Of a stretch of DNA of 55,977 bases, positions 41,776-49,815 are shown one piece after another (position 1 is the stretch's first letter; each line of letters begins with the position of its first letter). A model generated the notes under the pieces. The model saw nothing but the letters and a program-made list of their open reading frames with translations, did no database searches and was not told the origin of the DNA. The stretch spans positions 1 through 55,977 of the IMG/VR virus record IMGVR_UViG_3300009180_000048, one strand, 5' to 3'. Origin of the DNA: a virus. A program made the position numbers and the translations under genes.

Positions 41776-42132
41776 ATGAGTGAAGAATCTATGTTTTTAG
41801 ACATTGAGACAGGTGAGTTGACGCAAGATGTCGAGAGAGGATTTTTATGTATCGACCATGCTGGCTATAATAGCTCAGGCGACGAGATGTTTGATTACAA
41901 GTTCTGCTTCAAGCCAAATGGGCAAAAAGCCAAGGTTATAGTATGGAAGTTATCAGAGGAGGTAGGGCCAACATTTACAGCGTTGGCGAATAACGTACAT
42001 GGTTCCTTTCAAGCATTCTATCAGATAGAGATGGAGAAAGCAGAAGCAGGAGAGGAGCCTGATTGGAGGGCAGTAACCAATCACCTATTGGTACGAGCGA
42101 TACGCTCCCCATTAGGGGATGATAAGACATGA
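41776..42132 (+). CDS. hypothetical protein, 118 aa
   Basis: ATG 41776 with a weak CAGGG site. Starts MSEESMFLDIETGELTQDVE, followed by aromatic beta strands and an acidic helix (IEMEKAEAGEEPDWRAV). The stop TGA begins a palindrome copy (core 42133). The upstream 145 bp hold no other gene. Unknown function. Confidence 0.6.
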   Translation: MSEESMFLDIETGELTQDVERGFLCIDHAGYNSSGDEMFDYKFCFKPNGQKAKVIVWKLSEEVGPTFTALANNVHGSFQAFYQIEMEKAEAGEEPDWRAVTNHLLVRAIRSPLGDDKT

Positions 42133-42175
42133 AATCGATTACCGAAACTAACCTTTCAAGGACTAAGGAGATAAG

Positions 42176-42772
42176 ATGGTAAAAATAGATCCAATAATTT
42201 GGAAGAAGATACCTCCGCATGTACAAGAGGTATTGTCGATAGGTATTGAAATTTCAGCTTCACCCGATGAAGCAGCTTCAAGAATTGCTTGCCTAAACCT
42301 CGTATTTAACGACGATGGAACATGTATCAATCCGGTCTGGGCGGGAACGGATCTTGGACATATACTTATGGATATCAAGGCATCTAATTGGATAGACGCG
42401 ATAGAGTACGCATGTGCGTTTACAGCATCTCTCACAAAGGAGCAATGTGAGATGCAGAGGAGTAACGGAATTCGACATGATCCAATCACCATTACGGAAT
42501 TCCATAGCTCAGGAAGGACAATTCACCTTAAGGAGCCACTTGTATTTGAGGTAACCGAGCGGGGTGGACTATACCATGCTGAAACCGAAGTATCAGAGGA
42601 TCTAAGCTGTTATGAGGAGCGTCTATCTTATTTGATGCCATCGATTCTATCGGGATTAGACAATCTATGGACGATCTACGCAATGGAGGACGATAGCTAC
42701 CTAACGGATAAAGCTATTGAGCTTAAACGGTTACTATTGGGCCTAACGATCTCCTTTGGCTTAGACGAATAG
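42176..42772 (+). CDS. hypothetical protein, 198 aa
   Basis: ATG 42176 follows AAGGAGATAAG. Alpha-helical with PSEDEAASRIACL and EERLSYLMPSILSGLD-like helices; the domain resembles small helical bundles but no family is recognised. Ends 7 bp before the next promoter-like boxes. Confidence 0.65.
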   Translation: MVKIDPIIWKKIPPHVQEVLSIGIEISASPDEAASRIACLNLVFNDDGTCINPVWAGTDLGHILMDIKASNWIDAIEYACAFTASLTKEQCEMQRSNGIRHDPITITEFHSSGRTIHLKEPLVFEVTERGGLYHAETEVSEDLSCYEERLSYLMPSILSGLDNLWTIYAMEDDSYLTDKAIELKRLLLGLTISFGLDE

Positions 42773-42778
42773 GAGAGC

Positions 42779-42840
42779 TTGTAAACCGTTTGTCAAGACA
42801 GATATATTGGCTACCCAGAATGAGAGCAACAGGGTATTGT
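42779..42840 (+). promoter_or_regulatory. bipartite promoter-like element, 38-bp class
   Basis: TTGTAAA 42779-42785, TTGTCAA 42790-42796, 38 bp, TATTGT 42835-42840. The gene at 42865 follows. Confidence 0.6.
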
Positions 42841-42864
42841 CTGTTCATCGAAACGGAGCCCATC

Positions 42865-43044
42865 ATGCGCAAGATCAAGAACGTCAAACCCGTTGCAGCC
42901 CGCGACGTAGTTTCAACCCGCTGCCCTATTGCAGCCGCAATGATTGAACGCGGTGTACGCGGTGCAGGCCATCATCATAATCCCGCCCCCAAGCGCGATA
43001 CATGGAACCGCTGTGCCAAACATAAAGGCCAGCGGTTTGAGTAG
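42865..43044 (+). CDS. small basic protein, 59 aa
   Basis: ATG 42865 with GGAG at 7 nt; a TTG at 42790 in frame lies inside the promoter boxes and is rejected. Arg/Lys/His rich, with GAGHHHNPAPKR and two Cys. Likely nucleic-acid binding. A palindrome copy follows the stop (core 43047). Confidence 0.5.
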   Translation: MRKIKNVKPVAARDVVSTRCPIAAAMIERGVRGAGHHHNPAPKRDTWNRCAKHKGQRFE

Positions 43045-43100
43045 GTAATCGATTTCCATTTCTATCCACAGTTGTTACTGATTTCTTAGGAGTATTCATC

Positions 43101-43538
43101 ATGCAAACGTTATCACAATTGGCATCCGTAGCATCCTCACAGTTGGCAGAACAAGCTCAAACTTTTGAGGCTCTTGCCGACGAGTACCTTAAACAAGTGC
43201 AGTCTGCTATTGACGCAGAGCGTAAAATGCCTTGGGGAATTCCCCAAGCATCATTTATGAAGGGTGATAAGCGATGGAGAATTGTTGTCAAGGATCGTCC
43301 AGAAGATAAGGGCGGGTCAGCGTTTGGATTTATCGACTTCGTGACGGGCGACCTTCTTAAAGCAGCGTCTTATGCTGCCCCTGCAAAGGGCGCACGCGGA
43401 AACCTCTTTGATAAGAACACATGGAAAGACTCATTCACAGCCTACGGAATGGCCTATAAAGCCAAGAAGGTATACATCAATCTTGGCCCAGATAGTCTTG
43501 CCAAGCTAAACGATGTTAGTGTACGCAACTTCTCGTAG
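43101..43538 (+). CDS. hypothetical protein, 145 aa
   Basis: ATG 43101 after TTAGGAG. N-terminus MQTLSQLASVASSQLAE loosely resembles the tag of its neighbours but without the E site. Residues 50-145 look like a small alpha/beta module (KGDKRWRIVVKDRPEDKGGS, then FGFIDFVTGDLLKAASYAAP) that reads like a phage-coded beta-hairpin fold. GC-richer codons than the tail genes. Confidence 0.6.
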   Translation: MQTLSQLASVASSQLAEQAQTFEALADEYLKQVQSAIDAERKMPWGIPQASFMKGDKRWRIVVKDRPEDKGGSAFGFIDFVTGDLLKAASYAAPAKGARGNLFDKNTWKDSFTAYGMAYKAKKVYINLGPDSLAKLNDVSVRNFS

Positions 43539-43581
43539 TCGAATGGTTGCTTATTCACAGGGGTTTTGTTACTCATTCTTT

Positions 43582-44124
43582 ATGAGAACCCTACGTGCCC
43601 TTATAGAAGATACCGAGACAGATTATGATCGGTACTTCACCAATGGATGGAATGCTGCAAAGAAGGCAAAAAATCCTGCATCCCATGAAGTCAATGCACG
43701 TTTCAAGAAGGTGCAGGATAAGAACGGTGAGGACTGGAAGGTTGGATACCTTGCATTCATCAGTAAGCGAGACTACCCGGACATTGAGCCTGCTCCAGTT
43801 GTAAGAGCTAAGCAGCTTGGGCTACTTGAGTCGAAGCAAACGGACATGTACTATTTAGCCAAGACACTACAGGGGCTAACTGGTGCTTCTATTGCAAAGC
43901 TGCTTGATGCTAAAAATCTTGAAGTATCATTCACCAAGATTGATAGCTATCATGGGAAGATTACAGCATATCAGGACCATTTTTTATTGTCCTCATCGGA
44001 GGACAATTCTGTATATTGGACTAAGGCTTTGCTGGCGCTTAGGGGCCATGCGAACGTATCTGTTGAGGAGCACGATAAAGAGGGGAATCCGGTTGAATGG
44101 CTCATCACGCCACTTGAAGGATAA
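43582..44124 (+). CDS. packaged-type internal protein (paralog A)
   Basis: 180 aa from ATG 43582; upstream in-frame ATGs overlap the previous gene. N-terminal tag MRTLRALIEDTE. Residues 14-75 (YDRYFTNGWNAAKKAKNP, then ARFKKVQDKNGEDWKVGYLA) are shared closely with the next gene, after which the two diverge. Predicted to be packaged, cleaved after LIE and injected, as for T4 internal proteins. Confidence 0.6.
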   Translation: MRTLRALIEDTETDYDRYFTNGWNAAKKAKNPASHEVNARFKKVQDKNGEDWKVGYLAFISKRDYPDIEPAPVVRAKQLGLLESKQTDMYYLAKTLQGLTGASIAKLLDAKNLEVSFTKIDSYHGKITAYQDHFLLSSSEDNSVYWTKALLALRGHANVSVEEHDKEGNPVEWLITPLEG

Positions 44125-44218
44125 ACCGGTCTTAATGCCTTTATGTGTCATCCGATTTACCTGACAGCCAGTAAATCGATTACTTGTTACCAATCGATTA
44201 CCTTGTTATTAGATTTGT

Positions 44219-45136
44219 ATGAAAAACCTCCGCACGCTTATAGAAGATACTGAAGCAGACTACGATAAGTATTTCACCAACGGGTGGAACGCTGCAAAGA
44301 AGCTTAAGAACCCCCAAGGGTATGAGGCTAAGGAGCGATTTAAGAAGGTCCAGTCCACGAATGGCCCTGATTGGATTCAGGGCTACTTAGCTTTTATTGA
44401 AAAGCGGGATTTCCCAACCAGTACGGCTCCAACTGTACTGAGAGCAAAGGGTCTTAAGTTAACAGAAGAGGTAGTTTTTAATCAAAACTACGCAGATGGG
44501 ATGAAAGCACTTGGCAAGAGGATAGTGCAGTTAACCGGGCTTACACTTAAGGAGGTATTGGAAGCAGAGGGGAAATCGATTTCCTTTACCGACGATGGGA
44601 TCAAGCGCGGGAAGCTCTATGGATTTGAGGATTACTTTTCTATTGTTACCTCCCCAGAAGAGGTTCCATACTGGGAGGAGAATCTTAAGAAGTCTTTACC
44701 TGATATAGATCCTTACTTCCCTAATGGAAAGAAGGGTATGCGCGTAACGATAAATTTAATACTCCCCATGGAAACCATTAAAGAATCAGTCGATTCTAAC
44801 CCGCTTGATGGTAAGAAGAAAAAGCAGGTTACGGATATGATAAATAAGATCCTTAAGAAGTACACAGATGGACAGTTTAGCGATACGTCATGGGAGCCTA
44901 TAAACAAGATGAGAGCAGATCTTACGAATAATGGTATTCCCTTAGAGGCTTTAGATGGATCAGGGAGATACGAGAAAGAGAATGGCATTGATATACGGAA
45001 GGTATGGAAGTACAAGGTTCCTTTCCAGAACCAGAATGATCGTGCAGATTCAGTTTACATAAGCATTACAGCGAGTGGTACTGGACCGGTAAGCGATCCA
45101 CTTCAGAGATACGACGTTGTTGCATACGCTACTTGA
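44219..45136 (+). CDS. packaged-type internal protein (paralog B)
   Basis: 305 aa. N-terminal tag MKNLRTLIEDTE, then YDKYFTNGWNAAKKLKNP and YLAFIEKRDFP, as in paralog A. Residues 180-305 form an additional basic domain (GKKKKQVTDMINKILKKY). The DNA between A and B holds two palindrome copies (44174, 44192). A copy inside it (44574) encodes KSIS. This gene pair looks like a duplicated injected-protein family. Confidence 0.6.
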   Translation: MKNLRTLIEDTEADYDKYFTNGWNAAKKLKNPQGYEAKERFKKVQSTNGPDWIQGYLAFIEKRDFPTSTAPTVLRAKGLKLTEEVVFNQNYADGMKALGKRIVQLTGLTLKEVLEAEGKSISFTDDGIKRGKLYGFEDYFSIVTSPEEVPYWEENLKKSLPDIDPYFPNGKKGMRVTINLILPMETIKESVDSNPLDGKKKKQVTDMINKILKKYTDGQFSDTSWEPINKMRADLTNNGIPLEALDGSGRYEKENGIDIRKVWKYKVPFQNQNDRADSVYISITASGTGPVSDPLQRYDVVAYAT

Positions 45137-45223
45137 TAGCCTTTTAGGAAATCGATTACCGTGCTCTTACATTTTGACTGAACCGATCTAATATCCCTAT
45201 ATACCTCCCTCTATACATCTCTC

Positions 45224-45256
45224 TCTATCCTCTATCAAAGTTTGATAGAGGATAGA
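45224..45256 (+). repeat. 33-bp near-perfect palindrome
   Basis: TCTATCCTCTATCAAA, single G, TTTGATAGAGGATAGA. The 16-bp arms are perfectly complementary. It lies in the 174-bp intergenic stretch before 45311 together with CT-rich tracts and two AATCGATT copies, and may be a hairpin or operator. Confidence 0.8.
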
Positions 45257-45310
45257 CTATCGCAGGTACAGTAGAGTGTAGGAAATCGATTTCCTTGTTA
45301 CTTCATGTTT

Positions 45311-45856
45311 ATGAAAACGATAAGTGCGCTCATTGAAGATTTAAGTCCTCCTCTTGGTTTTGCTGGTCCCCAGAAGGGGGCCTGTGCGGTAATCCAGAGG
45401 ATACGGAAAGAAGCACCTAAACCGATACAGCAGGCATTGGTAGATCCTGTTGAAGATGGGATAGATTTATCCAATAAGGAGGCATCACAGATTTACGATT
45501 TAGAGACGGAGCCATTGCCAACGGGTGCAAATACATACTTTAAGAAGCTCATTATCTCTTCACATGCGCAATACCGTATGGATCTTAGGGGGATCACGAT
45601 AGAGCACATAAAGACGGCGATACAGAATTTCACGAAGGACTGGCTGAAGCATAAGGGGATGAAGAGTCCAGTATATGACACATGGAACGAGTTAGCACAG
45701 AGGCGAGAGCCTATTAATTGGACGGACATGAAGCAGAAGTTGTTTTTAGCATTTACGATATACGATAAGGACAGGGAGATAACGCTTGTGACGAGTTATT
45801 GGAGGGATCAGTTGAAGGTAAAGGCACCTGGGGATGGTGGATGCGATAGCGAGTAG
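45311..45856 (+). CDS. packaged-type phage protein (phage 'AQYRMDLRG' family)
   Basis: 181 aa; ATG 45311 preferred over 45305. Tag MKTISALIEDLS. A middle domain with IISSHAQYRMDLRGITIEHI, then LFLAFTIYDKDREITLVTSY, belongs to a recurring phage family with a toxin-like or nuclease-like fold (similar to 'HAxxRxxxRG' small proteins). Active residues cannot be assigned safely. Predicted to enter the host with DNA. Confidence 0.6.
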   Translation: MKTISALIEDLSPPLGFAGPQKGACAVIQRIRKEAPKPIQQALVDPVEDGIDLSNKEASQIYDLETEPLPTGANTYFKKLIISSHAQYRMDLRGITIEHIKTAIQNFTKDWLKHKGMKSPVYDTWNELAQRREPINWTDMKQKLFLAFTIYDKDREITLVTSYWRDQLKVKAPGDGGCDSE

Positions 45857-45948
45857 GTATTCCAATCCTCTTCACCTAAACTATGAAAGATTAAAATAAT
45901 ATATTGCGTATATTTATGTATAGGTTATTTCCAGGGGAGGAGGCAGAG

Positions 45949-46185
45949 ATGACAGTAGACGATATGATTGCAACGCTGACTGAGTTATCGGAGCAAGGGC
46001 ATGGGGATAACGAGATAGCGATAACGGCGCAGGATGAGGATGGAACGGACGTAGTAGAGACATTTGATATACTTAGTGTTTCTACGTATATAGGCGACAA
46101 TGGGGAGACGCTTATAGGCTTAGATATAGACGATAGCGCGATGGAGTTTGAGTCGTTATCGGGTGGAATGGAGTACGAGAACTGA
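45949..46185 (+). CDS. small acidic protein, 78 aa
   Basis: ATG 45949 follows GGGGAGGAGGCAG; earlier TTG 45904 and ATG 45916 in frame lack a good ribosome site. Starts MTVDDMIATLTELSEQGHGD, then strand/turn segments rich in Asp and Gly; a common small phage fold of about 75 residues. Overlaps the next gene by one base. Confidence 0.55.
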   Translation: MTVDDMIATLTELSEQGHGDNEIAITAQDEDGTDVVETFDILSVSTYIGDNGETLIGLDIDDSAMEFESLSGGMEYEN

Positions 46186-46469
46186 TGGAATCGGAGCGGT
46201 TAGCGCGGGGGAAATTAGAGATGCTATATGAGCGTATAACGGACTATTTAGCGAATCGTGACGTAGCTGGCCTTATTAGACAGGGGGCACCAAGGGACGA
46301 GTACATGCCGGAATCACTGAGCCTTATGGATTTATACGAAGAGGATAATGATTTACCATCTCTTCAGATAAGGGAGATATTTAATGAGATTATACCTCTT
46401 ACAGAAGAGGAAGCATGTTTAATGAGGCACGATATTATGAAGATGATAGAGGAAGTAAAGTTTCTGTAA
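46185..46469 (+). CDS. small helical protein, 94 aa
   Basis: Start ATG 46185 overlaps the upstream stop. Predominantly helical and acidic (KLEMLYERITDYLANRD, then EEACLMRHDIMKMIEEV). No membrane segment. Stop region contains a box pair for the next promoter-like element. Confidence 0.55.
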   Translation: MESERLARGKLEMLYERITDYLANRDVAGLIRQGAPRDEYMPESLSLMDLYEEDNDLPSLQIREIFNEIIPLTEEEACLMRHDIMKMIEEVKFL

Positions 46470-46514
46470 ACCATATCCGCAATAGATAGGGTTTAATCTT
46501 AGACAGGATATGAT
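46453..46514 (+). promoter_or_regulatory. bipartite promoter-like element, 38-bp class
   Basis: AAGTAAA 46453-46459 (weaker), CTGTAAA 46464-46470, 38 bp, TATGAT 46509-46514. The small gene at 46541 follows. Confidence 0.6.
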
Positions 46515-46540
46515 TACCTCAACAGTCAACAGAGGTAAAG

Positions 46541-46708
46541 ATGAAAGAGCAGATAATTCAGGTTGTAAGACCTAAGCAGCTTTATGATGGTACATTGGGA
46601 GCATCATACCGAACACCTACTGTACCTGTTATTGGTGATCTTGTTGAGGTACAAACAAGGGGCGGAAAGAGTTGGAAGGCAACGATAATGAAGCAGCTTG
46701 CGCTATAG
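46541..46708 (+). CDS. small hypothetical protein, 55 aa
   Basis: ATG 46541 with AGAGGTAAAG upstream, TAG at 46706-46708. Starts MKEQIIQVVRPKQLYDG and contains VPVIGDLVEVQTRGGKSW, which may be a small beta-barrel. Promoter-like element directly upstream. Function unknown. Confidence 0.5.
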   Translation: MKEQIIQVVRPKQLYDGTLGASYRTPTVPVIGDLVEVQTRGGKSWKATIMKQLAL

Positions 46709-46742
46709 CTATAGAAAGGATATGTTGGAGCAGGTAGAGTAG

Positions 46743-46829
46743 GTGAAGAATCATGAGATCCTTGCTGAAGAAGCATCAGTGCTTTCCAAGTACGCGCACG
46801 ATGAGAGCATAGCTGCGTTTGTGGATTAG
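46743..46829 (+). CDS. possible 28-aa peptide (GTG start)
   Basis: GTG 46743 to TAG 46827-46829, sequence starting VKNHEILAEEASVLSKYAHD. Weak ribosome site GGAGCAGG. Too short to claim firmly. Confidence 0.2.
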   Translation: MKNHEILAEEASVLSKYAHDESIAAFVD

Positions 46830-46878
46830 GAGGCTATGGATCGGTGGTTAATCTCTAACGAAACAATAAGGGGCACCA

Positions 46879-47085
46879 ATGCCTGATTTTGCACTATGTA
46901 GGAATTCGCTATGTACCTTATCTGCATCCTGCCTACGATACCAGACGGAGCCAGGGTACAGACAGACCTATGGTTCATTTAGGCAGAACAAACTACTTAA
47001 ATGCTCATATTACATGGCTCCAGAGCCTACCCCTACCGATCATTGCGAATCGGTACAGGTAGCAGAGGCTAAGGCGCTATTCTAA
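46879..47085 (+). CDS. Cys-rich small protein, 68 aa
   Basis: ATG 46879. Pattern C-x4-C near residues 7-12, C-x-x-Y and a further C-S-Y-Y, plus RYQTEPGYRQTYGSF in the middle. This resembles a small phage zinc-type family with conserved 'QxYxxF'. Metal binding is likely. No enzyme function inferred. Confidence 0.55.
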   Translation: MPDFALCRNSLCTLSASCLRYQTEPGYRQTYGSFRQNKLLKCSYYMAPEPTPTDHCESVQVAEAKALF

Positions 47086-47123
47086 GTTTTGCTCGGAAAT
47101 CGATTACGGGCTAACATTCTAAT

Positions 47124-48740
47124 ATGAAGAATTTAGCGCGCGTCGTCATCATTAGTGAAGATGAGAAAGACGTTACTCTTTCTGGAGAGACGGGGCATTG
47201 GGTAAATGTTAGGGGTAGACCTATATTTATAGGTGAACCTTCTCAAGCATCAAAGCGCCTCTCCACTTTAGATCCGAGTAGTATGGACCGTGGCCGTCAG
47301 ATATTGACGGTTAAGGTTCCCGATCCTAAGGCCCCAGGTGGGTTTAGGGAGACGAAAAAATATGTATACTCTGATAAATGGAACCAAGCGACACAGAGGT
47401 ATAAGTTTGCTATCGCAAACGACATAGAGAAGAACAGGGACAAGGTAGAGGAGTCTCTTGAAAAAGAGATACTTGGCGGTAAGACAGGAGCACCATTAGC
47501 GGTATGTGCATTGGTTATTTCCAGAACGGGTATGCGCGTAGGACAGCCTGGAAATGCGACAACGAACGATGAGGGAGTATCAGAGGAGACGTATGGAGCG
47601 ACTACATTAGAGCGTAGTCACGTAAAGGTTGATGGAGATAAGGTTACTTTTGCCTTTAAGGGGAAGGCAGGGGTAGATCAGAATATCGTTATTACTGATA
47701 AGGTAATAGCGAAGGGCGTGAATGACATTCTTAGCCAACCGGGTAAAGACGATGATATTCTCTTCACCAAGAAAGACCCTGATAACGCAAAGAAGCGCGC
47801 AGGTCTTAGACGTGAGGACGTAAGTGATCGGTTTAAGCGTTTTAACGACCACTACAAGCCTAAGGATTTTAGGACAGCCAAAGCGATGCAGGAGGCTGTA
47901 GCGGTAGCACAGGATATTCTTGGCAGAGGTCATGATATTCCCAAGCAGAAGGCTAAGCAGAAAGCGTATGCAAAGGCTATTGTAAAGGAGATGGGCGAGA
48001 AGATTAGTAAGGTACTTGGCAATCAGCCAGGGGTAGCGATTAGTAATTACACGAATCCGTTGCTTGTGGAGTACGTATTGAAAACGATAGGCATCAGTAA
48101 AGAGATGTTAGAGAGTTTAGACAGTGCTGAAGGAAGGGCAGCATCAACGGCTGGAACACCAGAGAGCGTACCGTTACTGATATCTATCTATGGTGAGGAC
48201 GCGGTTAAGTTATGGTTCTCGTCTTTATCGGACGCTATGAATGGAAAAGACAACGCAGGTATTGATTTAGAGACGGGTATGCCTGTAGAGGATAAACCGA
48301 AAGGTAAGAAGAAAGATAAGGAAGTTGCGGAGTCTGCACCTAATGGGTCTGATCCGATATCGGAGGCAATGTTAGAGACAGATGTACCGATGGCGGGATT
48401 CCAGACATCTACACTTCACTTTGATCCTACATTAGCGAAGGCGCTACACTACACACCTACGAGTAGTGATATGCTTGGGTTGGAACGAGCCTTAGCGAAG
48501 GAAGGAAAGCACATTTACGGGTCTTTAGCGAAGCGGCGTGATGGGAATTGGTCATTCTTTTACGAGTCCTCTTCAGGTAGTGAATACGGCACGTATGTAG
48601 CTATTTACCCGCACAAGGTAGATTTAGGGATGTACATATTTGAGGAGACATTCTTTAATGTAATGAAAGATAGGATGAAGATTAGCCGTATGGGTGAGAA
48701 TCGCCAGGGTATCATTATTCAGGTTAACGGATACCGCTAA
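47124..48740 (+). CDS. type IB DNA topoisomerase with a C-terminal extension
   Basis: 538 aa. Residues 130-320 carry the type IB core: SRTGMRVGQPGN (134-144), TYGATTLERSHV (157-167), FAFKGKAG (176-183), KDFRTA (247-252) and LGNQPGVAISNYTNP (298-311), with candidate nucleophile Tyr-309. It relaxes supercoils. The start MKNLARVVIISEDE partly fits the packaging tag. Residues 325-538 are not part of the usual enzyme and contain a separate alpha/beta domain near the C-terminus. It could be injected to condition host or phage DNA. Confidence 0.9.
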   Translation: MKNLARVVIISEDEKDVTLSGETGHWVNVRGRPIFIGEPSQASKRLSTLDPSSMDRGRQILTVKVPDPKAPGGFRETKKYVYSDKWNQATQRYKFAIANDIEKNRDKVEESLEKEILGGKTGAPLAVCALVISRTGMRVGQPGNATTNDEGVSEETYGATTLERSHVKVDGDKVTFAFKGKAGVDQNIVITDKVIAKGVNDILSQPGKDDDILFTKKDPDNAKKRAGLRREDVSDRFKRFNDHYKPKDFRTAKAMQEAVAVAQDILGRGHDIPKQKAKQKAYAKAIVKEMGEKISKVLGNQPGVAISNYTNPLLVEYVLKTIGISKEMLESLDSAEGRAASTAGTPESVPLLISIYGEDAVKLWFSSLSDAMNGKDNAGIDLETGMPVEDKPKGKKKDKEVAESAPNGSDPISEAMLETDVPMAGFQTSTLHFDPTLAKALHYTPTSSDMLGLERALAKEGKHIYGSLAKRRDGNWSFFYESSSGSEYGTYVAIYPHKVDLGMYIFEETFFNVMKDRMKISRMGENRQGIIIQVNGYR

Positions 48741-49423
48741 TGCGCACCTTAAGTCGTTTACTACAGGAGCATATATCTTTCCAGAGATTGTTACTGGAGG
48801 GATCTATATTAGAGAAGTACGCAACTGATGAGAGGATAGCGGCGTATTTATCGGATTGGCTTGTTGTTATATACGATAGGGAGGCATTCAAGAAAGCGCT
48901 TAAAGGGGCACCAATGATCATTGGTGATAACTTTTTATCCAAGCTGGAGAAGGAAAAGAAATCAGGGGGTATTTACCTTTCTGGATTAAGCTTTGACAGG
49001 CTTGACGTATCATGCAACGATATGCCGGTTGTTTCTTCATCGGTAGCGGCGGTTAAGGGATATGGGCCATTAGCGTATGAGATTGTAATGGCTAATTACG
49101 GATTAGGGCCAGATAGGATATCTGTATCTTCTAAGGCAAAGAGTGTATGGACGAAGTTTTCGCAAAGAGATGACGTATCTATTCATCCATACGACGATAT
49201 AGATAGTCCTAAGACACCTACCCCGAAAGACGACTGTGATGTATACCAAGATGTGGAGTTAGACGCATCATACACGTTACCGCCTGATGCGAAGGCAGCG
49301 AGTAAGGTTTATATTAAGAGACACAAGGCATTTGAGAAAGAGTTTATGTCTAACCACGACGGGGATTTAGGTATGATCTTTAAACGAGCGCACAACACAG
49401 TATTTGATATGAATTACGGGTGA
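48740..49423 (+). CDS. packaged-type phage protein, 227 aa
   Basis: ATG overlaps the topoisomerase stop (TAATG). N-terminal tag MRTLSRLLQEHIS. Middle and C-terminal: YGPLAYEIVMANYGLGPDR, VSSKAKSVWTKFSQRDDV, then an acidic DDIDSP segment and KDDCDVY. This pattern belongs to a phage family found in virions, with a possible GNAT-like fold; no catalytic proof here. A palindrome copy lies at the stop codon (core 49426). Confidence 0.62.
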   Translation: MRTLSRLLQEHISFQRLLLEGSILEKYATDERIAAYLSDWLVVIYDREAFKKALKGAPMIIGDNFLSKLEKEKKSGGIYLSGLSFDRLDVSCNDMPVVSSSVAAVKGYGPLAYEIVMANYGLGPDRISVSSKAKSVWTKFSQRDDVSIHPYDDIDSPKTPTPKDDCDVYQDVELDASYTLPPDAKAASKVYIKRHKAFEKEFMSNHDGDLGMIFKRAHNTVFDMNYG

Positions 49424-49446
49424 GAAATCGATTTCCTAAATAGGTC

Positions 49447-49476
49447 TTGACAGGTGATCCCAGTATAGGATATGTC
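49447..49476 (+). promoter_or_regulatory. sigma70-like promoter
   Basis: TTGACA 49447-49452, 18 bp, TATGTC 49471-49476, with AGGA before the -10. It would serve the gene at 49499. Confidence 0.5.
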
Positions 49477-49498
49477 AATCAGGACTAAAGGAGACAAA

Positions 49499-49777
49499 AT
49501 GGAAGTAGAGAAAATGGAAGTAGAGAAAGTATCTGAAGAAGAACATTCCGAAGAACTAATTGCCCCTTCGGAACCAGTTAGACCCATACACGCTGTAGGC
49601 GATATTGTTAGGCTTAGGTCGGGTGGTCCTTACATGACTGTCCAACGTATGACTGATGATATTGGTAATAATTCCTATGGTCAATATAGTATTAGCTCAC
49701 ATTACTACGAGTGCGTATGGTTTCATAAAGGCACGCCCCGCAAATATCTCTTCAGAGAAGAGACACTAAGATCATAA
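49499..49777 (+). CDS. DUF2158/YodC-like small protein
   Basis: 92 aa from ATG 49499 (AAAGGAGAC upstream). Tandem MEVEKMEVEK start from a 15-bp duplication. C-terminal domain VGDIVRLRSGGPYMTVQRM, then YYECVWFHKGTPRKYLF and EETLRS, match the small YodC/DUF2158 family (about 60 residues, function unknown). The acidic N-terminal tail is additional. Confidence 0.75.
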   Translation: MEVEKMEVEKVSEEEHSEELIAPSEPVRPIHAVGDIVRLRSGGPYMTVQRMTDDIGNNSYGQYSISSHYYECVWFHKGTPRKYLFREETLRS

Positions 49778-49815
49778 GAATTCAGATCCAGCATTTGAAA
49801 GAGCAGGAGACAATA

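Noticed and set aside
47607-47933. 108-aa minus-strand ORF
   Set aside because: Antisense to the topoisomerase core.
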